A stretch of DNA of 64,000 bases, taken from Methylomonas methanica MC09. Its GTDB lineage: Bacteria > Pseudomonadota > Gammaproteobacteria > Methylococcales > Methylomonadaceae. The notes below the pieces were generated by a model. It saw only the letters and a list, made by a program, of their open reading frames with translations, was not told the DNA's origin and made no database searches. Shown piece by piece: positions 54,409 through 63,404 of the stretch (position 1 is the first letter of the stretch; each line of letters begins with the position of its first letter). The DNA is taken from assembly GCF_000214665.1 (NCBI RefSeq), contig NC_015572.1, positions 3,906,001 to 3,970,000 of the forward strand, given 5' to 3'. A program made the translations under genes and the position numbers.

Positions 54409-56556
54409 ATGAATAAATCCAGAATCGTAATACTGCTGTTGATCGCCGCGCTGATCGCGGTCTTTTTCGGCTTCGGCCTGCAGCACTATCTAACCCTGGA
54501 AAGCCTCAAAGCCCAACAGGCCGCCATCGCGGACTACAGAACCGAAAATCCGGCGCTGGCCCTATTGGTATATGGCGCACTGTATGTCGCGGTGACCGGC
54601 TTATCCTTGCCGGGCGCCACGGTACTGACCCTAGCCGGTGGCGCAGTCTTTGGACTGTTCTGGGGCACGCTGATTGTCTCGTTCGCCTCCAGCATAGGCG
54701 CGACGCTGGCATTTCTGGCCGCCCGGTTCTTGCTGAGGGATTGGGTCAAATCCCGCTTCGGCAACCGCTTACAAGCCATAGACGCCGGCGTATCGCGCGA
54801 CGGCGGGTTTTATTTGTTCACCCTGCGTCTGGTGCCGTTGTTTCCGTTTTTCATGATCAATCTGGCGATGGGCTTAACGCCGATTAAAACCCGCACCTTT
54901 TACTGGGTCAGCCAGATCGGTATGCTGGCCGGCACGCTGGTTTACGTCAACGCCGGCATGCAATTAGCGAAACTCGACTCCTTATCCGGCATTTTATCCC
55001 CAGGTTTGTTGGGATCGTTTGCCCTGCTGGGCCTGTTTCCGCTATTAGCCAAGAAAATGCTCGATTTGATTCAAGCCCGTAAAGTCTACGAGGGCTGGCA
55101 AAAACCGGCCCGTTTCGACAACAATCTGGTGGTGATCGGCGCCGGCGCCGGCGGCTTGGTGTCCGCCTATATCGCCGCTACGGTAAAAGCCAAAGTCACC
55201 CTGATCGAAAAACACAAAATGGGCGGCGATTGTCTGAACACCGGCTGCGTGCCCTCCAAGGCACTGATACGCTCGGCCAAATTCTTGTCGCACGTGAAAA
55301 GGGCCGGCGAATTCGGTATCGCGAAGGCGGACGCGGAGTTCGATTTCGCTACCGTGATGGAGCGCGTACAGCAGATCATCAAAACCGTGGAACCGCACGA
55401 TTCCGTGGAACGCTATAGCGAATTGGGCGTGGATGTCATTCAGGGCACCGCCAAAATCGTCTCGCCCTGGGAAGTGGAAGTCAGCAGCGCCGAGGGCGTG
55501 CGCAGCATCACTACCCGTTCGATTGTCATCGCAGCCGGTGCCCGGCCGTTCGTGCCGCCTATTCCCGGCCTCGACAAGATCGATTATCTGACCTCGGATA
55601 CCGTCTGGAATCTGCGCGAATTACCCAAGCGACTATTGGTGCTGGGCGGCGGCCCCATTGGTTGCGAACTGACCCAAACCTTTGCCCGCCTCGGCAGCCG
55701 GGTCACCCAAGTGGAAATGGCCCCGCGCATCATGCTGCGCGAAGACCCCGAGATATCCGACTTAGTGCAGGCCCGTTTTACGCAGGAAGGCGTGGATGTG
55801 AGCGTCAAGCATACCGCCAAGGAATTCACGGTGGAAAACGGCGAAAACATCCTGCTGGCCGAATCTGAAGGACAAACGGTCAGGATAGCCTTCGACCAAG
55901 TGCTATTGGCGATCGGCCGTGCAGCCAATTTGCAGGGCTATGGCGTCGAAGAGTTGAACATCGCCTTGTCGCCGCGTAAAACCATAGACACCAACGCCTT
56001 TCAACAAACCAATTATCCGAACATTTATGCCGTCGGCGATGTGGCCGGTCCGTATCAGTTCACTCACACCGCCGCGCATCAGGCTTGGTATGCGGCGGTG
56101 AATGCCCTGTTCGGCAGCTTCAAAATGTTCCGCACCGATTATTCGGTGATTCCCTGGTCGACCTTTACCGATCCGGAAGTGGCTCGAGTCGGTCTGAACG
56201 AACAGGATGCGCATGATCAAGGTATCGCCTACGAAGTCTCCACCTACGGGATAGACGATCTGGACCGCGCCATCGCCGACAGCGAGGCACACGGCTTTGT
56301 TAAAGTATTGACCCAGCCCGGCAAGGATAAAATTCTCGGCGTCACGATTGTCGGCGAACATGCCGGCGACCTGATTGCCGAATTCGTGTTGGCCATGAAA
56401 CATAACATCGGTCTGAATAAAATTCTCGGCACCATTCATATCTACCCCACCCTGGCGGAAGCCAACAAATATGCGGCCGGGGTATGGAAACGGGCGCATG
56501 CGCCGACGACCTTGCTGCAGTGGCTCGGCCGTTATCACGCTTGGTTGCGTCATTAG
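54409..56556 (+). CDS. TVP38/TMEM64 membrane domain fused to a mercuric-reductase-like FAD disulfide oxidoreductase
   Basis: This is a 715-residue protein. Residues 1-225 form a VTT/TVP38 membrane domain (LYVAVTGLSLPGATVLTLAGG, FYLFTLRLVPLFPFFMINLAMG). Residues about 240-700 are a pyridine-nucleotide disulfide oxidoreductase: FAD motif VVIGAGAGGLVSAYIAA, redox pair in GGDCLNTGCVPSKALI, NAD motif LVLGGGPIGCELTQTFARLG, YAVGDVAG, and C-terminal HIYPTLAEANKYAAG. It lacks an HMA domain and the C-terminal Cys pair of true MerA. The active site would sit at the membrane, so a quinone or membrane thiol partner is possible (inference). It is the first gene of a four-gene operon. Confidence 0.9.
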   Translation: MNKSRIVILLLIAALIAVFFGFGLQHYLTLESLKAQQAAIADYRTENPALALLVYGALYVAVTGLSLPGATVLTLAGGAVFGLFWGTLIVSFASSIGATLAFLAARFLLRDWVKSRFGNRLQAIDAGVSRDGGFYLFTLRLVPLFPFFMINLAMGLTPIKTRTFYWVSQIGMLAGTLVYVNAGMQLAKLDSLSGILSPGLLGSFALLGLFPLLAKKMLDLIQARKVYEGWQKPARFDNNLVVIGAGAGGLVSAYIAATVKAKVTLIEKHKMGGDCLNTGCVPSKALIRSAKFLSHVKRAGEFGIAKADAEFDFATVMERVQQIIKTVEPHDSVERYSELGVDVIQGTAKIVSPWEVEVSSAEGVRSITTRSIVIAAGARPFVPPIPGLDKIDYLTSDTVWNLRELPKRLLVLGGGPIGCELTQTFARLGSRVTQVEMAPRIMLREDPEISDLVQARFTQEGVDVSVKHTAKEFTVENGENILLAESEGQTVRIAFDQVLLAIGRAANLQGYGVEELNIALSPRKTIDTNAFQQTNYPNIYAVGDVAGPYQFTHTAAHQAWYAAVNALFGSFKMFRTDYSVIPWSTFTDPEVARVGLNEQDAHDQGIAYEVSTYGIDDLDRAIADSEAHGFVKVLTQPGKDKILGVTIVGEHAGDLIAEFVLAMKHNIGLNKILGTIHIYPTLAEANKYAAGVWKRAHAPTTLLQWLGRYHAWLRH

Positions 56557-56559
56557 ACC

Positions 56560-57243
56560 ATGCAACCCTTGATCAGCATCGTGATTCCGATCGTCAACGA
56601 AGCCGCGCAACTCGGCGAAAAACTGCGCGCCTTGCAAGATCTGCGGACGCGCTGTCAACTGATAGCGGTGGACGGCGGTAGCGATGACGGCAGTCCGGCG
56701 CTTGCGGCGCCGTGGGTCGATAAGGTATTACACAGCCCCCTGGGCCGAGCCAAACAAATGAATGTGGGCGCCTTCGAGGCCGATGCCGATATATTGCTGT
56801 TTTTACATGCCGACACCCGGTTGCCGTCCGATGCCGTCAACTTAATAGTCGATGCCGTTTTACAGGGTTACCAGTGGGGACGTTTCGATGTCGCGTTCGA
56901 CTGTTCCCGACCGGTGTTTAAATTGATCGCGTTTATGATGAACTGGCGTTCGCGGCTAACCGGCATCGCCACGGGCGACCAAGCCCTATTTGTCAGCCGC
57001 CGGGCGTTTGCCGCCGCCGGCGGTTTCCCGGAAATCGCTTTAATGGAAGACATCAGCCTCAGCAGAAACCTGAAAAATCTGGGCTGGCCGTGCTGCCTGC
57101 GTGCTAAAGTCGTGACTTCCGCGCGGCGTTGGCAGCAGTACGGGGTACTGAAAACCATATTGTTGATGTGGCGCCTGCGTCTGGCTTATTTTTTCGGCGC
57201 CGACCCTAACCGGCTGGCGGCCCTCTATTATCGGAAGTCCTGA
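56560..57243 (+). CDS. TIGR04283-family glycosyltransferase (GT2)
   Basis: This 227-residue GT-A enzyme has ISIVIPIVNEAAQLGEKL, DGGSDDGS (nucleotide-sugar binding), FLHADTRLP (DxD-like) and GDQALFVSRRAF. The family is named for its link to arsenosugar-type clusters with TIGR04282 proteins, but its acceptor is unproven. It starts three bases after the flavoprotein gene and its stop overlaps the start of the next gene by one base. Confidence 0.88.
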   Translation: MQPLISIVIPIVNEAAQLGEKLRALQDLRTRCQLIAVDGGSDDGSPALAAPWVDKVLHSPLGRAKQMNVGAFEADADILLFLHADTRLPSDAVNLIVDAVLQGYQWGRFDVAFDCSRPVFKLIAFMMNWRSRLTGIATGDQALFVSRRAFAAAGGFPEIALMEDISLSRNLKNLGWPCCLRAKVVTSARRWQQYGVLKTILLMWRLRLAYFFGADPNRLAALYYRKS

Positions 57244-58034
57244 TGGAAGCACTGCTGCGCTTCGGCGTATTTTTCGGCATTTTTTTGTTAATGGCGGCGT
57301 GGGAGTTTTTCAAGCCCAAACGTCGGCCGAGCTCGGGCCGCGCGCGACGCTGGCCGGTTAACCTGGGTCTGGCGGCCCTTAACGTATTGCTGATGCGCGT
57401 CAGCATAGGCGCGGCCGCGTGGCTGGCCGCTACCTGGGCCGCCGAGCAACACATAGGCGTGTTCAACCTGTTATCCGCTCCCGCATGGTTATCGATTATC
57501 TGCAGCTTACTGCTGCTGGATTTGGCCATTTATGCGCAGCACATTGCCGCCCACCGCTGGCGCTGGTTTTGGCGCTTGCATCAGATCCACCACAGCGATA
57601 TCGATTTCGACACCACCACCGCCGTGCGTTTTCATCCGCTGGAGATCATGTTGTCAATGTTGTACAAAGTGGTATTGGTTGTGTTGCTTGGGGTTTCGCC
57701 CGCCGTGGTGATTGTGTTTGAGATGATTCTGAACGGCTGTGCGCTGTTCAATCACGGTAATGTCGGTTTGCCTGCCGGCCTGGAACGGAGCTTGCGTTAT
57801 GTTCTGGTAACACCCGACATGCATCGGATTCATCATTCCGCGCTACGCCGGGAAACCGATAGCAATTACGGTTTTTCACTGTCCTGCTGGGACAGGCTGT
57901 TCAAAACCTATTGCCCTAAAGCCAAGCAAGCGCAAACCGAAATGACTATCGGTTTAACCGGGTTTCGGCAAATTGACGAGCTCAGTTTCAAAAATCTGCT
58001 GTGGCTACCTTTTAAACCCTTGCGCGAACATTAA
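57243..58034 (+). CDS. Sterol desaturase/fatty acid hydroxylase superfamily protein
   Basis: This 263-residue integral-membrane di-iron enzyme family member has about four helices and the histidine boxes QHIAAHRW, HQIHHSD and HRIHHSA (spread over about residues 98-195). Such proteins hydroxylate or desaturate lipids or sterols with O2. Methylococcales make sterols and hopanoids, but the glycosyltransferase neighbours point elsewhere. It is tightly packed within the operon (1-base overlap upstream, 3 bases to the next start). Confidence 0.9.
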   Translation: MEALLRFGVFFGIFLLMAAWEFFKPKRRPSSGRARRWPVNLGLAALNVLLMRVSIGAAAWLAATWAAEQHIGVFNLLSAPAWLSIICSLLLLDLAIYAQHIAAHRWRWFWRLHQIHHSDIDFDTTTAVRFHPLEIMLSMLYKVVLVVLLGVSPAVVIVFEMILNGCALFNHGNVGLPAGLERSLRYVLVTPDMHRIHHSALRRETDSNYGFSLSCWDRLFKTYCPKAKQAQTEMTIGLTGFRQIDELSFKNLLWLPFKPLREH

Positions 58035-58037
58035 GTG

Positions 58038-58658
58038 ATGGATTACCAATTTCCGGATAGCGTGCTGATCGTATTTTGTAAAGCACCGATACCCGGACAA
58101 GTCAAAACCCGCCTGCAACCGGCTTTAAGTGCCGAACAAGCGGCCGAAGTGCACGAACAGCTGACGCTGTTGACGCTGGAAAGGGCCTTTCGGCAAAACC
58201 TTTGCCCGGTTCAGCTCTGTTGCGCACCGGATAGCCGACATCCGTTTTTCCAGACGTGTGCGGAACGCTTTCCGGTCGGTTTGGCGGAACAGCGCGGCAA
58301 CGAACTGGGCAGCAGAATGCATAATGCGTTTTGCGATGCTTTCGGCCGCTACCGTCACGCGGTGCTGATGGGCTGCGACTGTCCGAGTTTAACTGGCGAT
58401 GATTTACGGCAGGCCTTTACAGCATTGCGCGACGGTAAGGATGCCGTCTTGGCTCCAACGGAAGACGGCGGTTACGTATTGATCGGCCTGAATGCGCCTC
58501 AACCCACTTTATTTGCAAATATGCGCTGGGGCCACGAGCAAGTGATGGCGGAAACCCGCCGCCGTTTGCGCGACACCCAACTCGTCTGGCAGGAGCTCGT
58601 GCAACAGTGGGATGTGGACACGATTGCGGACTGGAGACGCTATTTAAGCCAAAAATAG
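58038..58658 (+). CDS. TIGR04282-family (DUF2064) glycosyltransferase-like protein
   Basis: This 206-residue protein has the nucleotidyl/glycosyl-transferase A fold: VLIVFCKAPIPGQVKTRLQPAL, MGCDCPSLTGDDL and LAPTEDGGYVLIGL. It is the regular partner of TIGR04283 proteins. It is the last gene of the operon starting at 54409. GTG at 58035, directly before the ATG, is an alternative start. Confidence 0.88.
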   Translation: MDYQFPDSVLIVFCKAPIPGQVKTRLQPALSAEQAAEVHEQLTLLTLERAFRQNLCPVQLCCAPDSRHPFFQTCAERFPVGLAEQRGNELGSRMHNAFCDAFGRYRHAVLMGCDCPSLTGDDLRQAFTALRDGKDAVLAPTEDGGYVLIGLNAPQPTLFANMRWGHEQVMAETRRRLRDTQLVWQELVQQWDVDTIADWRRYLSQK

Positions 58659-58682
58659 CCGGTTACGAATATCCAATGTTGT

Positions 58683-59552
58683 TTAATCTACGACAGGCAC
58701 AATTCCTTGGCGGCGTAATACATCCAGGTAAAGATCAGGCTCGGGACGTATCCGGTAGTTGTCAGTCTCGTGACTCCAGATAACCGTGCCATTCCGGTCG
58801 GTAATGATGACTGTCGGTAGTACCGTTTCGCTGGCGTACCCCATCATCTGCATACCCATCGGCAGGCCATGAGCCTGTGCGATGCCCAGCGCGCGAGCGG
58901 CGGCGCAGCCTTCATCGGTTATATATTCAAATGCCACGCTGAACTGTTTCGCCAAAGCCTCGGTATTGGTGTGCGGTTGCGGCGAGATCAACGCTACACG
59001 CACACCGAGAGCACTTATTTCCCGATAACGGCCCACCAATTCCTTAATCTGAGCCATACACAAAGGACACCAGTTTCCGCGAAAGAAAATAAGAATAGCC
59101 GGCTTGTCGGTTAGTTGCGCAGAAGTTATGGTTGCGCCATGGGCATTTTTGACGCTGAAATTCGGTAACACGCAGCCAACCTTGAATTTTGCGCTGGATT
59201 GGCGCCCGCCATAGCTAGAAAACCAATAGGCGTAAAATAGAAAACATCCCCATCCACTTAGTGCCAAGACTAAGGCCGTAACATCGGCAGTTTGTTCAAA
59301 GTAAGCCCAAAAGCTCAGGCCAACACCAACGGCGCCGAGGATATTGATCAATGGAAAGCGCGCACTAGTGCGTGCCACGTTTTTGAATAGCATAAGTCGT
59401 CCGATCACTACCAACACTGGTCCGGAAGTCAGCAACACGCCACACCAGGCAAGGAAGTCCGCGCCGTGATAAAGCATCCATCCGGCGTAAACTGCAATAA
59501 CCATTAGCAGCATCATGTAACTACTGATAAATATCGATTTAAGTAGATTCAT
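58683..59552 (-). CDS. Membrane-anchored peroxiredoxin-like (AhpC/TSA) protein
   Basis: This is a 289-residue protein. The N-terminal 115 residues hold about four membrane helices; the C-terminal domain (about 125-289) is thioredoxin-like with FFRGNWCPLCMAQI (peroxidatic/redox CxxC), an AhpC/TSA-type arrangement. It could reduce peroxides or membrane-near disulfides. It converges on the glycosyltransferase operon. It is followed upstream on the same strand by a tautomerase and an AhpD-like gene. Confidence 0.83.
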   Translation of the reverse strand: MNLLKSIFISSYMMLLMVIAVYAGWMLYHGADFLAWCGVLLTSGPVLVVIGRLMLFKNVARTSARFPLINILGAVGVGLSFWAYFEQTADVTALVLALSGWGCFLFYAYWFSSYGGRQSSAKFKVGCVLPNFSVKNAHGATITSAQLTDKPAILIFFRGNWCPLCMAQIKELVGRYREISALGVRVALISPQPHTNTEALAKQFSVAFEYITDEGCAAARALGIAQAHGLPMGMQMMGYASETVLPTVIITDRNGTVIWSHETDNYRIRPEPDLYLDVLRRQGIVPVVD

Positions 59553-59640
59553 TTTTAGATTCTCATCTAGTTAGGAAGTTGGCGCGGGGAATTCCGCGCT
59601 TCGAATAGCCAAATTTTTTCATGTCGGGGTTTAGCCGGTT

Positions 59641-59862
59641 TTATCCTGTTGCAAGACTCATGTTGCGAAGTGCTTCGGTAGTAACGGCTTCGCCGCCAAC
59701 GCCCCATTCGCCCGAAGCGACATCCTCGATCAACACCCAGGTCACCGGGCGTAAACCTTCGCCCTCCACTGAAACAACGGCGTCTGTGACTTTGCGGATG
59801 ATTTCCTGTTTTTGTGCTATCGATAAATAACCACTGATACCTTTTATTTGTACTAGGGGCAT
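59641..59862 (-). CDS. 4-oxalocrotonate tautomerase-family protein
   Basis: This 73-residue protein starts MPLVQIKG, so Pro-1 is exposed after Met removal as the catalytic base of the family. KQEIIRKVTDAVVSVEG and WVLIEDV follow the tautomerase fold; family members form hexamers of 62-75-residue chains. GGAGA lies upstream. The physiological substrate is unknown. It lies between the peroxiredoxin and AhpD-like genes. Confidence 0.87.
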   Translation of the reverse strand: MPLVQIKGISGYLSIAQKQEIIRKVTDAVVSVEGEGLRPVTWVLIEDVASGEWGVGGEAVTTEALRNMSLATG

Positions 59863-60021
59863 GCTATTTCTCCTTTGGAAATGGTGAATAGATTTTTGTG
59901 CTCAATAAATTGCTTGTTCATTGCCTCGCGTATCCCCAAAACCATAGAACCTTGGCAGATTGTTCCGCAATCATGGCGTTCCACATCGAACTGGAAGATA
60001 ATGTAGGTAGTCGTCACGCGG

Positions 60022-60603
60022 TTATGCGCATTGTTTATTCGCGCATTGTGAAGGTTGCTTCCAGGACTCGGCCTGAAATGCGCTATCCAGTGGTGTATTG
60101 ATGAGATGATTGGTGTAATTGCTTAGGGTTTTAAAGGTGACACCTAATATCACTTCCAACACTTGCGCTCGACTGCAGCCGGCTGCGATAAATTTATCCA
60201 GGGCTTGACCGCGTACCACGCCGCGATATCTCACCGCGTTACGGGTGAAATTTGCAAGGGCATCCAGCTTTGGGTCCGGCAACGGCTGCAGGTTTCTGAT
60301 AGCATCGACTACGGTGGGATCGGCCTTGACCATGTGCTTGGCAATTGTCGAATGCGCCGCCACACAGTACGTGCATTGATTCTCGGCGCTGACGGCCAGT
60401 ACGACTACTTGCCTTTCCGTTGGACTCAACGAGCTTCGATCGAACAGCGCCGTCAACTGGATATAGGCTTCCAACGCCACTGGCGCTTCTGCTAGGCCGC
60501 CGTGTAAATTGGGAATGAAACCGTATTTCTTTAACGATCCTTGCAACAAAGCCTGCGCGCCGGCGGGCGCGCTCTGGATGGAATGAATGTTAAATTGGGA
60601 CAT
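60022..60603 (-). CDS. Carboxymuconolactone-decarboxylase/AhpD-like protein (second paralogue)
   Basis: This 193-residue protein has LAVSAENQCTYCVAAHSTIAKHM (redox CxxC and His, about residues 69-91). It resembles the protein at 42259 in size and core. It is divergent from an AraC-family gene, which probably regulates this gene and the tautomerase and peroxiredoxin behind it. GGAGAG precedes the start. Confidence 0.87.
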   Translation of the reverse strand: MSQFNIHSIQSAPAGAQALLQGSLKKYGFIPNLHGGLAEAPVALEAYIQLTALFDRSSLSPTERQVVVLAVSAENQCTYCVAAHSTIAKHMVKADPTVVDAIRNLQPLPDPKLDALANFTRNAVRYRGVVRGQALDKFIAAGCSRAQVLEVILGVTFKTLSNYTNHLINTPLDSAFQAESWKQPSQCANKQCA

Positions 60604-60786
60604 GCTGTCTCTCCTATAAGTTTTAAAACATAAATAAGGTTATTTGCCGATGCGAACGCAAGATGGATATACGCTTGCCGTAGGGTGCAAACGCTCTCGC
60701 TTCGACGGTTACAGATTAAGCAATTTGGCCGCAGCATCCCATGCCCGCTGTTCCGTTATCCTTGCCCAATCTTCCGGGAGGCCTGT

Positions 60787-61677
60787 ATGGATGCCTTGAC
60801 ACCGTTGATCAACGGCTTGAATCTGCACGCCAAACTGCTCTATTCAGGCGGCGTCTGCGGACACTGGCTGATGGACCACAATTCAGAGACCTCGGTGTGG
60901 TTTCACTTGGTCAGCAAGGGCCAGGGTTTTGTGCATTCGCCGCGTTGGCTTGCACCGTTGGCGCTGAATACCGGTGATCTGATATTGTTTCTGCCGCACG
61001 CCGCCCGGCATTTTTTGTCTTACAGCCCCGAGCATTTGCCGGACAATGATCAGAACACCCGTTTGACGGACTGGCTGGATGGCGAAGCGGCTTTTGTGTG
61101 TGGCGAAATCAAGCTGGCCGCTCCCAAATCGCTTTTGTGGCAAGCATTGCCAGCCGAAGTAGTGATCCGCGGCGATCAAGCCGGCGACATACTTGCCAAA
61201 CTGATTGATTTAGTCATAGCCGAAAGTTCGGCACAGCGTTTTGGCAGTGACTCGGTGGTAGAACGTTTATGCGACAGCATCTTCGTACTGGTCATCAGAT
61301 ACTGTATCGAAGCTGGTTTAGTTCGGGAAGGCGTGTTCGCGGCCATGCAGGACAAAAGACTAGCGACTGTATTGGGCCTGATTCATCAGCAACCCTGGTA
61401 TCCTTGGACATTAGCCGAATTATGTACGCGGGCCGGTATTGCCAAAACCCCGTTATCGGATAAATTCGCCGAGTTGATAGGCTACGCGCCGATCGAATAC
61501 CTCAAGGCGTGGCGCTTGCAAATCGCCGCCCACTGGCTGCTAGAGCCGGATATGACAGTGGAAAAGGTTGCCGAGCGCTGCGGTTATGATTCGGTACCGG
61601 CATTTAGCAAGGCGTTTAAACGGCATTTCGACCAACCGCCCGGGGCCTTTCGGCGCAACGGGGATTCAAGCAGTTGA
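60787..61677 (+). CDS. AraC-family transcriptional regulator (cupin_6 type)
   Basis: This protein has about 296 residues. The N-terminal cupin-like sensing domain contains LLYSGGVCGHWLMDH and GDLILFLPHAARHFLS; two C-terminal helix-turn-helix units span about 200-290 (WTLAELCTRAGIAKTPLSDKF and VEKVAERCGYDSVPAFSKAFKRHFDQPPGAFR). ATG 60787 is chosen because GGGAGG lies seven bases upstream; the frame opens earlier at 60685. It is divergent from the AhpD-like gene and probably controls it. Confidence 0.9.
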   Translation: MDALTPLINGLNLHAKLLYSGGVCGHWLMDHNSETSVWFHLVSKGQGFVHSPRWLAPLALNTGDLILFLPHAARHFLSYSPEHLPDNDQNTRLTDWLDGEAAFVCGEIKLAAPKSLLWQALPAEVVIRGDQAGDILAKLIDLVIAESSAQRFGSDSVVERLCDSIFVLVIRYCIEAGLVREGVFAAMQDKRLATVLGLIHQQPWYPWTLAELCTRAGIAKTPLSDKFAELIGYAPIEYLKAWRLQIAAHWLLEPDMTVEKVAERCGYDSVPAFSKAFKRHFDQPPGAFRRNGDSSS

Positions 61678-61700
61678 TTGCTAGGTTTTTCACGCTACAT

Positions 61701-61735
61701 AAAAAAGGGGCCTGTCGGCCCCTTCGGTTTCTAAC
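61701..61735. terminator. Bidirectional terminator between araC-type and peroxidase genes
   Basis: AAGGGGCC (61705-61712) pairs with GGCCCCTT (61717-61724) around TGTC, flanked by an A-run on the left and TTT on the right. It lies between converging genes. Confidence 0.8.
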
Positions 61736-61738
61736 TGC

Positions 61739-62740
61739 TTAGTTAAAAGTGCTGCCGGGCGTACCGGGTAGCGTCGGCATGGTTTGTTTCGGGAACTCGC
61801 CGGTCAAGGCATTCAAAAATGCCACGATGTCGGCGGTATCTTCATCGGACAAATCTTTGCCCAATTGCAATTTCGCCATCAGTTTTACCGCTTTATCCAG
61901 CGTAGGCACCGAACCGTTGTGGAAATACGGTGCGGTCAAAGCCACGTTACGCAAGGTCGGTACTTTAAACATATGTTCATCGTCGGCTTTTTTGGTGACT
62001 TCCGCCAAACCTTTATCTTTTTTGAAATGGTATTGCGCTTCGAAATAGCCGTTAGGATGCATCGGGAATTTTTGGAACATGCCGGGGCCGTTAAATGCCG
62101 GACCGCTATGACAGCTGGTGCAACCCAATTCCACGGCTTTGTTCATACCGCGCACTTGTTGTTCGTTCATCGCCGATTTATCGCCTTTCACATATTTGTC
62201 GTAGGCGCTGTTCGGGGTAATCAAGGTTCTTTCGTATGCGGCAATCGCCTTGGTGGCGTTGTCTTTGGAAATAGCATCTTTGCCAAATGCTTTTTCAAAT
62301 GCAGCTTGATAACCTTCAATGGTTTTTAAACGGGCGACCACGTCGTCCCAACTTTTCATGCCCATCTCGATCGGGTTGGTGACGGGGCCGGCCGCTTGAG
62401 CTTCCAGACTGTCGGCTCTGCCGTCCCAGAATTGGACTTTGTTGAACGCCGCGTTCCAGACAGTCGGCGCACTCCGACCGCCGGTTTGGCCGTTAACGCC
62501 CATGGAGTTAGGTCGATTATCTTCCCCGCCCAGCATGGTATTGTGGCAAGACGCGCAAGATACGGTGCCGGTCGAGGACAAGCGTGGGTCGTGATACAGC
62601 ATTTTGCCCAATTCGACTTTTTCAGCCGTGGTTGGATTGTCGGCAGGCGCGGGTGCCGTGGTTGGCAAGGCTTCCGCAGCCATAACAGAAAGTGAACCGG
62701 TTAATGCAATCGCAGAAACCAGCATCCGAATTTTAAACAT
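61739..62740 (-). CDS. Di-heme cytochrome c peroxidase (CcpA/MauG family)
   Basis: This 333-residue periplasmic protein has a signal peptide (cleavage after SVMAAEA region, about residue 22). Two haem c sites are visible: CASCH (about 62-66) and CTSCH (about 204-208), plus the LYHDPRLSSTGTVSC, NAAFN and FWDGRADSLEAQA signatures. Such enzymes reduce H2O2 with electrons from cytochrome c; MauG relatives modify proteins. It is divergent from the SmbP-like gene. Confidence 0.93.
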   Translation of the reverse strand: MFKIRMLVSAIALTGSLSVMAAEALPTTAPAPADNPTTAEKVELGKMLYHDPRLSSTGTVSCASCHNTMLGGEDNRPNSMGVNGQTGGRSAPTVWNAAFNKVQFWDGRADSLEAQAAGPVTNPIEMGMKSWDDVVARLKTIEGYQAAFEKAFGKDAISKDNATKAIAAYERTLITPNSAYDKYVKGDKSAMNEQQVRGMNKAVELGCTSCHSGPAFNGPGMFQKFPMHPNGYFEAQYHFKKDKGLAEVTKKADDEHMFKVPTLRNVALTAPYFHNGSVPTLDKAVKLMAKLQLGKDLSDEDTADIVAFLNALTGEFPKQTMPTLPGTPGSTFN

Positions 62741-62988
62741 GTCATCCTCCAGTATTGTTATTGTTAGTAACGAGTTTGAATTGTAAGGTAAAGCAAGCTG
62801 TCAGGTAAATTTTATTGCAGCAGGAACTATTTCCGGTTACCGACATCAACCCTCTGCATTCTCAGCGATGCGAACATAATAATGCAGTACCGATTTCGGC
62901 GTTTCTCCGGTAGTCGAGTTTGCAAGCAGGCTTTGCGGCCGAACACCTGAGCGTCGAAAGGCACCTATCTTTCAACCCAGGGGGAGTT

Positions 62989-63327
62989 ATGAACAAGTTA
63001 GCACTTATCACAGGCAGTATCATGCTGGTTTTCGGCAGCGCCGTATTCGCGGAACCGCATGCCGACGCAGCCATAAAACACGCCAAAGAAGCCGTGGAAC
63101 ATGGCAAACTCGGCCATTCGGTAGTCTTGGTGGAACACGCGGAGACCGCATTGGAACACGCCAAAAAAGCCCAGGAAGCCGCCAAGAGCGAGGACGACAA
63201 ACACCATATGCATGAAGCGGTGGAGTCGTTACAACAAGGTATCGAACACGGCAAACTGGAACACGCCGATAAAGCCACCCATGCCGTCGAAGATGCTCTG
63301 ACGCATCTTGAAGCAGGCAATAAATAG
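62989..63327 (+). CDS. SmbP-like small metal-binding periplasmic protein
   Basis: This 112-residue precursor has a signal peptide (KLALITGSIMLVFGSAVFAE). The mature part is helical with repeated His-Ala pairs (AIKHAKEAVEHGKLGHSVVL, HAETALEHAKKA, HHMHEAVES), the pattern of SmbP from Nitrosomonas europaea, which binds Cu and other divalent metals. GGGGGAG lies just before ATG 62989; an earlier frame start is rejected. It is followed by an inverted-repeat terminator. A copper role would suit a methanotroph (inference). Confidence 0.85.
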   Translation: MNKLALITGSIMLVFGSAVFAEPHADAAIKHAKEAVEHGKLGHSVVLVEHAETALEHAKKAQEAAKSEDDKHHMHEAVESLQQGIEHGKLEHADKATHAVEDALTHLEAGNK

Positions 63328-63342
63328 CGTTTCTTCAGTCTA

Positions 63343-63380
63343 CGCATGCCGCACTTACTACTGCGGCATGCGGGGCGTTT
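63343..63380. terminator. Hairpin terminator between converging genes
   Basis: CGCATGCCGCA (63343-63353) pairs perfectly with TGCGGCATGCG (63362-63372) around eight bases. It lies between the SmbP-like gene and the sigma-54 regulator gene, with GTTT following on the plus strand. Confidence 0.7.
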
Positions 63381-63404
63381 AATCAAGGCCCGACCGGGCC
63401 AAGG

